64,000 nt of DNA. Source: Variovorax paradoxus_P. Its GTDB lineage: Bacteria; Pseudomonadota; Gammaproteobacteria; Burkholderiales; Burkholderiaceae_C. Under the pieces are notes generated by a model that was not told where the DNA came from, made no database searches, and saw nothing but the letters and a program-made list of their open reading frames with translations. The position numbers and the translations under genes were made by a program. The stretch lies in the NCBI RefSeq assembly GCF_050627025.1, contig NZ_CP192472.1. One strand, given 5' to 3'. Shown piece by piece: positions 24,775-31,606 of the stretch; within the stretch, counting starts at the first letter, position 1, and the number at the start of each line of letters is the position of its first letter.

Positions 24775-27468
24775 ATGAACGCAACCCAAGCATCGACCAA
24801 TTCGACCGAAGGACTCGCCGCAAGTGGCGTGGCTCCCGTGGTCATCGCCCAAGCCAACAGCATGCCGCTCGGCGCTCCTGCCGCAGCCAGCTCGATGGCG
24901 CCCACCGCAACCGCGGCGCATGCCGGCATCGGCACATTGTCCAATGCTACGCCGGGCGTCGCAGTGATGCGCGACGGTGTCCGCATTCCGGTGGAGGGCA
25001 ACCAGACGTTGATGGCGGGCGACCGTGTGATCGTTCCCGAAGGCGGCCAGGCCAACGTGCTGTTCCCCGGCTCGGCCAGCAACAAGGCGCCGCTGGCCGG
25101 CGTCTTCACCGGCGGCACCGATGCCACCATCGGCTCGACCAAGCTGCCCGGCGGCCTCGAGCAAGTAAACGTGGACGTCGCCTCGGGCGACCTGCAGGTG
25201 ACCCCTCCCGACAGCGATGCCGATGCGGCCGCGCTTGCCGTCACGAAGAAGGTCGCCGCAGGCGGCGGCCTCGGTCTGGGTGAATTCGCACTCGGCGCTT
25301 TGGGAGCCGCCGGCCTGGGCGCCGCACTCGGCGGTGGTGGTGGCGGCGACGGCGGAACGATTCCGTTCCTCGTCGGCAGCGGCGACACGGATGCCGATGC
25401 GGATGCCGACGCGGACGCGGATGCAGATGCGGACGGCGATGCTGATGCTGATGCTGATGCTGATGCTGATGCTGACGCCGATGCCGATGCCGATGCTGAC
25501 GCAGACGCAGACGCAGATGCCGATGCCGATGCAGATGCCGATGCCGATGCAGATGCAGATGCAGATGCCGACGCTGACGCTGACGCTGACGCAGATGCCG
25601 ATGCCGATGCCGATGCCGATGCCGATGCCGATGCCGACGCCGACGCCGACGCCGACGCAGACGCAGATGCAGATGCAGATGCAGACGCCGACGCAGATGC
25701 AGATGCAGACGCCGACGCAGATGCAGATGCAGACGCAGACGGCGACGCACTCCTGAACCCGGGCGACAACCTCCTCAGCGGCGTGGTCGGCTCGACGGAC
25801 GACAACCTCGGCCTGGGCGATTCACTCGACCCCGTCACTGGCGTCCTCGACGGGACGACCGACCTGGTGGACGACATCGTTGCGCCGGTGTTCGGCTCCG
25901 AATTCACACGGGACGACCCGAACCAGTTCGACCCCGTGGACAACGTGGCCGAGACAGTGCTCGACAGCGTCAATGGCGCGATCAGCCCGGCGCTCGACGG
26001 CCTGCTTGGTGAAGGCGCCACCGATTCGCTGGTCGGCCAGGTCGACCATGTGACCGACGCGCTGCAAAACGGCCTGGACAACCTTGTGGGCGACAACGGC
26101 ATCCTGATCGGCGCGACCACCGCGCTCGGCCTGGACGGCGTCATCGACGACCTCGTGGGCGACGGCGGTGTGGTCGAGAACGTCGTCGACGGGCTGCTTG
26201 GCGACAACAGCCTCGTGGCTGGCCTGGTGAGCGAAGAAGGCCTCGTGGGCGGCTTGCTGGCGGAAGACGGCGCCGTGGGCGCACTGCTTGCTGAAGACGG
26301 CGTTGTCGGCGGCCTGCTCGGCGGCGCAACGAGCGGCGATGGCCTGGTCGGTGGGCTCCTGGGCGACGATGGCCTCCTGGGTGGCCTGCTTGGCGGCCCC
26401 CTGGGTGAGGAAGGCCTTGTCGGCGGCCTGCTCGGAGACGATGGCGCACTCGGCGGGCTGGTCGGCGGCGACGGCCTTGTGGGCGGCCTGCTCGGAGGCG
26501 ATGGCGCACTCGCCGGCGTGCTGGGCAGCGAAGGCCTCACAGGCGGGCTGTTGGGCCAGGACGGCTTGGTGGACAACCTGCTCGGCGACGGCGGCGTCGT
26601 GGGCGGCCTGCTGGCAGACAGCCCCGTGGGTGGCTTGCTCGGCGGCGAAGACGCCCTGCTCGGCGGTGCGCTCGATGGCGTGCTGGGCGACCAAGGCCTT
26701 CTGGGAGAGGTACTCGGCGACAACGGCCTGGGCGGTGGCCTGCTGGGTGACGGTGGCCTGTTGAGCAACGAAGGTCCGGTCGGCAGCCTGCTGGGTGGCG
26801 ACCTCCTCGGTGGCGATCTGCTTGGCGGTGACCTGCTGGGCGGCGTGCTCGGTGAGGACGGCATCGTCGGTGGCCTGGTCGGTGGCGATCTGCTTGGCGG
26901 TGACCTGCTGGGTGGCGTGCTCGGCGAGGACGGCATCGTTGGCGGCTTGGTCGGCGGTGACCTTCTCGGCGGGGATCTGCTCGGCGGTGACCTGCTGGGC
27001 GGTGTTCTCGGCGAAGACGGCGTCGTCGGCGGTTTGCTCGGCGGCGACCTGCTGGGTGGAGACCTCCTGGGTGGCGACCTTCTCAGCGGTGTTGTCGGCG
27101 ACGACGGCCTGGTCGGAAGCCTGCTGGGCAACGGCGGCCTGCTTGGCGGCGTGCTGGGCGACAGCGGCCCGGTCGCGAACATTCTTGACCCGGTGCTCGA
27201 CACGGCAGGCTCGGTCGGCGAGGTGCTGCAACCGGTGATTGCCGCCGTCTCCGAGGTGGCCGAACCCGTCACCGACATCCTGGCCGGCGCGGCCCCGACG
27301 CTTGAGCCGGTTGTCGAAACAGTCGCCGGCGTGGTCGACACCGTCGAGCACGCCGCTCCGATCGTGACGGACGTCGTAACCCCGATCACCAGCCTGGTCG
27401 ATCAGGCGGCCGGCACCGGCAGCGTTCTGACTCCGGTCACGAACATCCTGCACGGCCTGCTGGGCTGA
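24775..27468 (+). CDS. Secreted repetitive surface/matrix protein (probable type I substrate) with Asp-Ala stalk
   Basis: 897 residues. Residues 1-200: soluble Ala/Thr-rich start, then GVAVMRDGVRIPVEGNQTL and AGDRVIVPEGGQANVLFPG, resembling the small beta domain at the N-terminus of large type I adhesins that keeps them in the outer membrane; VAAG occurs at 160-163, then a Gly-rich hydrophobic stretch. Residues 206-325: 60 Asp-Ala/Asp-Gly dipeptides. Residues ~326-830: Gly/Leu/Asp/Val repeats built on LLGGD, LVGG and LLGEDG units. Residues ~830-897: Val/Thr/Pro-rich non-repeating end, where a type I signal would be. No Cys, no Sec signal, no RTX nonapeptides. The type I exporter genes at 31.6-36.4 kb are the likely exit route. 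ATG 24775 is fixed by AGAGG and by the sigma-54 promoter. No known family name fits the whole protein; exact role (adhesin, matrix or sheath) is inference. Confidence 0.85.
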   Translation: MNATQASTNSTEGLAASGVAPVVIAQANSMPLGAPAAASSMAPTATAAHAGIGTLSNATPGVAVMRDGVRIPVEGNQTLMAGDRVIVPEGGQANVLFPGSASNKAPLAGVFTGGTDATIGSTKLPGGLEQVNVDVASGDLQVTPPDSDADAAALAVTKKVAAGGGLGLGEFALGALGAAGLGAALGGGGGGDGGTIPFLVGSGDTDADADADADADADADGDADADADADADADADADADADADADADADADADADADADADADADADADADADADADADADADADADADADADADADADADADADADADADADADADADADGDALLNPGDNLLSGVVGSTDDNLGLGDSLDPVTGVLDGTTDLVDDIVAPVFGSEFTRDDPNQFDPVDNVAETVLDSVNGAISPALDGLLGEGATDSLVGQVDHVTDALQNGLDNLVGDNGILIGATTALGLDGVIDDLVGDGGVVENVVDGLLGDNSLVAGLVSEEGLVGGLLAEDGAVGALLAEDGVVGGLLGGATSGDGLVGGLLGDDGLLGGLLGGPLGEEGLVGGLLGDDGALGGLVGGDGLVGGLLGGDGALAGVLGSEGLTGGLLGQDGLVDNLLGDGGVVGGLLADSPVGGLLGGEDALLGGALDGVLGDQGLLGEVLGDNGLGGGLLGDGGLLSNEGPVGSLLGGDLLGGDLLGGDLLGGVLGEDGIVGGLVGGDLLGGDLLGGVLGEDGIVGGLVGGDLLGGDLLGGDLLGGVLGEDGVVGGLLGGDLLGGDLLGGDLLSGVVGDDGLVGSLLGNGGLLGGVLGDSGPVANILDPVLDTAGSVGEVLQPVIAAVSEVAEPVTDILAGAAPTLEPVVETVAGVVDTVEHAAPIVTDVVTPITSLVDQAAGTGSVLTPVTNILHGLLG
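25390..25749 (+). repeat. In-frame hexanucleotide repeat coding (Asp-Ala)58(Asp-Gly)2
   Basis: 360 bases, 60 units of GAY-GCN (two units GAC-GGC). Codons vary in blocks (gatgct, gatgcc, gacgca, gatgca, gacgcc), so the array has diverged by point change but keeps period 6. Unit gain or loss would stay in frame. The acidic strand resembles in principle the Ser-Asp stalks of staphylococcal adhesins and would bind Ca or stay extended. Confidence 0.95.
26789..27110 (+). repeat. LLGGD tandem repeats with a 72-bp higher-order period
   Basis: Pentapeptides LLGGD occur in runs joined by VLGEDGIVGGLVGG. Near-identical copies begin at 26809, 26881 and 26953, i.e. every 72 bases or 24 residues; a later copy is lengthened by an extra LLGGD. 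The pattern x-D-L-L-G resembles pentapeptide-repeat proteins (A-D/N-L-x-x) with Gly in the small-residue place. Recent duplication is implied by the nucleotide identity. Confidence 0.8.
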
Positions 27469-27511
27469 GGAACAAGGGCAGCAGCAGGAGAAGAAGAAAA
27501 ACAACAGCGCA

Positions 27512-27535
27512 GGGGCGGGCCTCGCGGCCCGCCCC
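27512..27535 (+). terminator. GC hairpin between repeat-protein gene and ompA-like gene
   Basis: GGGGCGGGCC-TCGC-GGCCCGCCCC, a perfect 10-bp stem with a UNCG-type tetraloop, 43 bases after the repeat-protein stop and 18 before the next ATG. No T-run follows. It may be a partial terminator or an mRNA 3' stabiliser that lets the structural gene be expressed far above the downstream genes. Confidence 0.55.
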
Positions 27536-27553
27536 CCGCACAAAGGACCCAAC

Positions 27554-28057
27554 ATGAAAAACACTTTCCGGATACTTGCCGTGGTCGCACTGGGGGCAAG
27601 CCTTGCCGCCTGCGGAACAGGGCCCAAGGGCGGACGCGAAGACGCGACCTACTACTACTCGAACAAGGCCACACCGGTCGCGAAGGTGGAGCCGCCTCCG
27701 CCCGCGCCGCCGGTGCAGGAGAGCCCCGCCGCGGCAAGGATCGTGTATTTCGATTTCGACAGATACGACATCAAGGCGCAGTACCGCAGCGTTGTGGAGG
27801 CGCATGCGAACTTCCTGCGGAGCCGGCCTGCCAGCAAGGTGACCATCGAAGGCCACACCGACTTGCGCGGCGGCCGCGAATACAACCTTGCGCTGGGCCA
27901 GCGCCGGGCCGAATCCGTGCAACGCGCGCTCACGCAACTCGGCGTGCCGGCCGAGCGCATCGAAGCCGTCAGCTGGGGCCTCGAAAAGCCGGCGTCGACC
28001 GAGGCCACCGAGGAGGGTCACCAACTCAATCGCCGAGCCGAATTCAGCTACCGCTGA
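27554..28057 (+). CDS. OmpA/Pal-like peptidoglycan-binding lipoprotein
   Basis: 167 residues. Signal MKNTFRILAVVALGASLAAC with lipobox LAAC (Cys20), a Pro-rich linker (VEPPPPAPPVQE), then an OmpA-C domain: VYFDFDRYDIKAQYRSVVEA, VTIEGHTDLRGGREYNLALG with the peptidoglycan-binding Asp and later Arg in LNRRAEFSYR. It anchors in the outer membrane and holds peptidoglycan. AAAGGA precedes the ATG. Its place beside a type I adhesin and exporter recalls other adhesin loci where an OmpA-type protein fixes the secretion complex to the wall. Confidence 0.9.
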   Translation: MKNTFRILAVVALGASLAACGTGPKGGREDATYYYSNKATPVAKVEPPPPAPPVQESPAAARIVYFDFDRYDIKAQYRSVVEAHANFLRSRPASKVTIEGHTDLRGGREYNLALGQRRAESVQRALTQLGVPAERIEAVSWGLEKPASTEATEEGHQLNRRAEFSYR

Positions 28058-28166
28058 AATCCGGATAACGCGATGCCTTCGAGGGGAGTTTCCGGTCCGC
28101 TGCGTCAAAAAAGCAAGAGCACATGACAGGCGCGATCGGTCTCCCGTATTCGATCGAGGCCGAATG

Positions 28167-31100
28167 ATGTCCTTTTCCGATCAGCTCCATGCCTGCCACG
28201 AGCGCCTGGTGCCGGTGTGCGCGGCATTGCCGGCGCCGTACCCGGCATTCACGCTTTTCTTCTCGGTGAGCGACGGATCGCAACGCGCGCACGTGGTTCA
28301 CACGCGTGCGGCCGAATTCGAGGACGCATGGCACGAAGGCACCAAAGCCATGGCCCGCTGGGTGCGCGAAAACGGCATCGTGTCGCCGTGGCTGCGCATC
28401 GACTGGGTAGAAGGCGCAAGCCCGATCGACTGGTCGCAGTTCAAGGCCCAGCTGGCTGCCGTCAAGCGCAACTACTTTCGCCTTGGCCTGGCGTTCGACA
28501 AGGACTTCAGCACGGCATTCACCGAGCAGGAGCTCAACGCCAACGCCATGCTCCATGCCGATTCGAACATTGCGCATGCGGTGGTGAACGCGCGCAACTT
28601 CGAGATCTATGGCCAGGCGCGCTTCGCACGCACGCTCACGCTCGAACTCCCGGCGGACCAGCCGGTCTACCTGCTGGCCACTGCGGGTGTGTTCTGCCAA
28701 CCCGACTGTGTGGTGCACAAGCTCGTGGGCACGGGGCTCGATGCGGGGCGGCGCCAGGCGCCCGCGCTCAACCCGCAGTCGGCGCTCGACCTCGTGCGCA
28801 GCGGCACGTCCTATCTCGCGCGCCAGGTTCAGGGCGACGGGCGGTTTGTCTACGGCTACTTTCCGTGTTTCGACCGCCGCATTCCGGCCAGCGACGCCAC
28901 TCGCCACGCGAGCGTGCTCCACGCGATGATCGAGGCGTGGGAACTCACGGGTGGCGACCAGCTGCGCGCCGCCATCGACCGTGCCCTCGGGTATCTGGCG
29001 AACTGGCTCATACGCGGCTACACCCTCCCGGACGGCAGCCAGGCCGCGTTCCTGGTCGATGCGGATGAAGAGATCAAGCTGAGCGGCAATGCGGCCTGTG
29101 TGCTCGCACTGGTGAGGTACTGCGAGGCCACCGACACGCGCCAATGGCTGCCATTGCTCGAGAAGCTGGCGCAGGGCATCGTCTCGATGCAAGACGTTGT
29201 CACGGGCCGCTTCAACCACGTGCTGCATGCCGGCAACCTGCAAGTCAAGCAGGCCTCGCGCGCCATTTACTACGACGGCGAAGCGGCCCTGGGGCTCCTG
29301 CGCCTGTATGGCCTGACGCGCGATGCGCGATGGCTCGCAGCGGTGGAAAAAGCCTTCGATCATTTCATTGCAAGCCAGCACTGGCAGTCGCACGACCACA
29401 GCTTGAGCTGCTGCGTCAACGAGCTCACGCGCTGGAGCCCGCAAGAAAAGTATTTTCGCTTCGGCCTGCAGAACGTGGCCGGCTACCTGGACTTCGTGCT
29501 CGACCGCAAGACCACGTATCCGACGCTGCTCGCGCTCATGCTTGCCGCGCAGCAGATGCTCCAGCGGCTCGAGGGCATGCCCGCCATGCGGCACCTGCTC
29601 GAAGAGCTCGAAACCGAAAAGTTTCATCGCGCACTCGAGTACCGCGCGCACTACCTGCTCAACGGCTTTTTCTGGCCAGAGATGGCGATGTACTTCCGGC
29701 GGCCTGCCGCCGTTGCCGGGTCGTTCTTCATACGGCACCACGCATTCCGCGTGCGCGTGGACGACGTGGCGCAGTATGTGTCGGGCTTTGTCGCCTACCA
29801 CCGCTACCTGCTCGAGCGCCGTGCCGTGCCCGGCGCCGCCAGCGGTAGCGCAAAGGACGACGGCGCCGCATGGACCGCCAGCGAAATGGCGCGCGTAACC
29901 GGCGGCGAATGGGTCGTGCGCCCGGAAGAGGGCTGGCGTGCCGCCGGCGTCACGCAGCGCTCTTTCTTGCGCAAGGGCCGCGTGGTGTTCGAGCACCAGC
30001 CGCGCACTTCGAAGACGCAGTTGGCCGCGGTAGCCCTCAAGGGCGTGTTGCAGCCCGCGGCCGCCGTGCTGTGTACCGATCCCGCGCCGCACCTCGACAA
30101 GCGCGTGCCCGTGCTCCAGGTGTCCAACGTGCTGCAGGCCGTGCTGGAGCTGGGGGCTCACGCGCGCAACGAGTTCGTCGGCCGCGTCTGCGGCGTGCTG
30201 GGCAGCGGCATCGGCAGCAACACCGTGGCCGCCATGCTCGCCGATGCGTTGGCCGTCTGGGGCGAAGTGGCCCGGCCCGAAGGCAATGTGAGCCTGCCTT
30301 CAGGCATTGCATGGAACCTCACCTGCATGCCGCGGCATGCCGCGTATTGGGTGCTTGAGATGGCGTCGCCGCACATGCTCGCCTCGGCGCAACTGGTGCG
30401 TCCGATGCTGGCGATCGTCACGGGCCTGTCGGCGGCATCGCAGAAAGCACGTGGTCCCTCGGAAGCTGCCGCGCGCCTGGACAGCCGCATCTTCCAGGGC
30501 ATGGCGCCGGGCGACAGCGCCGTGCTGAACCGCGACATTCCCGAATTCGCAACCTTCGCCGAAGCCGCGATGGCGCAGCAGCTGCAGATAGTCACCTACG
30601 GCGAGCACAAGGACGCCGACGTGCGGCTGCTCGCGTTCGGCCAGGGCGAGGTTCAGGCGCTTGTCTACGGAGAACCGTTCCAGCTGCGGCTCAACGCGCC
30701 GGGCCGCCACATGGGCGCGAGCGCCGTGGCCGTACTCGCGGCGCTGCAGGCCATGCGCCTGAAGCTCGCCGCCGCCGTGGAGCCCTTTGCCCGCTTCGAG
30801 CCGCCGGGCGGGCGCGGCGCGCTGCACACCATCCACATCGGCGGCGGCAGCTTCAAGCTGATCGACGAAACCTACGACGCAAACCCAAGCTCGATGCGCG
30901 CAGCGCTCGAGCTGCTGTCGCAGGCCCCCTGCGAACCGGCCCGGCGCGTCGCAATCCTCGGCGACATGCAGGAGCTGGGCCCCGCCGCGCAGCGGCATCA
31001 CCTCGACCTGGAGCCCGAACTGCTCGCATCGCAGCCCGACCGCGTGCTGCTGTGCGGGCCTCTTATGCGGGCGCTGCATGCACGCATACGCACCAAGGTC

Positions 31101-31241
31101 CGGTCGCATTGGTTCGTCGATGTGTCCGACCTGTCGACCGCACTCGGAGGCCTGCTGCAGCCGGGCGACTGGGTGCTGGCCAAGAGTTCCGCAGGCGTTG
31201 GCCTGTCCCGGCTCGCCCGGGTTTTGAAAGCATTGCCATGA
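28167..31241 (+). CDS. Alpha/alpha-toroid protein fused to a degenerate MurF-like ligase
   Basis: 1024 residues, cytoplasmic by composition (no signal or span). Residues 1 to ~210: AMP-free N-domain I do not recognise (MSFSDQLHACHERLVPVCAA; VEGASPIDWSQFKAQLAAVK). Residues ~210-560: repeated helical pairs with Trp/Tyr/Gly-rich loops (SGTSYLARQVQGDGRFVYGY; IYYDGEAALGLLRLYGLT), like the (alpha/alpha)6 barrels of glycosidases and epimerases. Residues ~569-1024: Mur ligase of the MurF type, with the opening WTASEMARVTGGEWVV, the late motif DETYDANPSSMRAAL at 900 and ILGDMQELG at 930. The P-loop that reads GSNGKTT in active MurF is GSGIGSNT at 679-686, lacking the catalytic Lys, and the ITNVGPAHLE motif is VTGLSAAS. 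So ATP-dependent ligation is doubtful. Start chosen at 28167 (GAGG 7 bases before; ATG 28164 possible). Coupled by ATGA overlap to the next gene. Function unknown. Confidence 0.8.
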   Translation: MSFSDQLHACHERLVPVCAALPAPYPAFTLFFSVSDGSQRAHVVHTRAAEFEDAWHEGTKAMARWVRENGIVSPWLRIDWVEGASPIDWSQFKAQLAAVKRNYFRLGLAFDKDFSTAFTEQELNANAMLHADSNIAHAVVNARNFEIYGQARFARTLTLELPADQPVYLLATAGVFCQPDCVVHKLVGTGLDAGRRQAPALNPQSALDLVRSGTSYLARQVQGDGRFVYGYFPCFDRRIPASDATRHASVLHAMIEAWELTGGDQLRAAIDRALGYLANWLIRGYTLPDGSQAAFLVDADEEIKLSGNAACVLALVRYCEATDTRQWLPLLEKLAQGIVSMQDVVTGRFNHVLHAGNLQVKQASRAIYYDGEAALGLLRLYGLTRDARWLAAVEKAFDHFIASQHWQSHDHSLSCCVNELTRWSPQEKYFRFGLQNVAGYLDFVLDRKTTYPTLLALMLAAQQMLQRLEGMPAMRHLLEELETEKFHRALEYRAHYLLNGFFWPEMAMYFRRPAAVAGSFFIRHHAFRVRVDDVAQYVSGFVAYHRYLLERRAVPGAASGSAKDDGAAWTASEMARVTGGEWVVRPEEGWRAAGVTQRSFLRKGRVVFEHQPRTSKTQLAAVALKGVLQPAAAVLCTDPAPHLDKRVPVLQVSNVLQAVLELGAHARNEFVGRVCGVLGSGIGSNTVAAMLADALAVWGEVARPEGNVSLPSGIAWNLTCMPRHAAYWVLEMASPHMLASAQLVRPMLAIVTGLSAASQKARGPSEAAARLDSRIFQGMAPGDSAVLNRDIPEFATFAEAAMAQQLQIVTYGEHKDADVRLLAFGQGEVQALVYGEPFQLRLNAPGRHMGASAVAVLAALQAMRLKLAAAVEPFARFEPPGGRGALHTIHIGGGSFKLIDETYDANPSSMRAALELLSQAPCEPARRVAILGDMQELGPAAQRHHLDLEPELLASQPDRVLLCGPLMRALHARIRTKVRSHWFVDVSDLSTALGGLLQPGDWVLAKSSAGVGLSRLARVLKALP

Positions 31242-31534
31242 AATTCAGCGCGTACCAGCCCTTGCACTATCAACCGGCAGAGGCGGCAACTGCGCGCCGC
31301 TGGTGGCTCGGCTGGCTGCAACTGCTTGGCGCCTGGCTTCTTTGCATGTTGCTGTGCGCCAATGTCGCACTGGTGCTGACCAAGGGCCTGCCTGACGATG
31401 AAGCCCGTCCCGCTGCCAGAAAAGCCACAGGTTGCGTGCATGCGGAGCGCGGTAACAAAGCTGTCGCCACGCCCGACGATCCGGCTGTGAAGGAATACAC
31501 AGGAACGCCGCGCTGCCTCGGCATGCAAGGGTAG
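31238..31534 (+). CDS. Small single-span membrane protein, 98 aa
   Basis: ATG at 31238 overlaps the stop of the fusion gene (ATGA). Residues 1-22 are soluble and Trp/Arg-rich at the end (AATARRWWLGW), 23-49 form one strong span (LQLLGAWLLCMLLCANVALVLTK), and the rest is a charged tail, predicted periplasmic, with two Cys (ATGCVHAER; TPRCLGMQG). Unrecognised. Coupling to the fusion gene suggests that the two products work together, for instance as a membrane dock. Confidence 0.65.
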   Translation: MKFSAYQPLHYQPAEAATARRWWLGWLQLLGAWLLCMLLCANVALVLTKGLPDDEARPAARKATGCVHAERGNKAVATPDDPAVKEYTGTPRCLGMQG

Positions 31535-31606
31535 ATATTGCTTGTAACAGAAGGGTAACAGTTGATAATCGTTGAGGCGTCACTGCCCGACGGATCGGCC
31601 ATTCCC

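Noticed and set aside
25390..25749. Regular repeat considered as a CRISPR array
   Set aside because: Period is 6 bases, in frame, with no spacers.
24675..27389. 904-aa open frame on the minus strand across the repeat-protein gene
   Set aside because: Mirror of the GC-rich, low-complexity plus-strand gene: it reads as Ser/Ala and Pro/Ser/Arg runs; the plus strand has the promoter, ribosome site and domain structure.
24775..27468. RTX toxin or adhesin
   Set aside because: Gly/Asp-rich but no GGxGxDxUx nonapeptides could be found; LLGGD spacing is 5, not 9.
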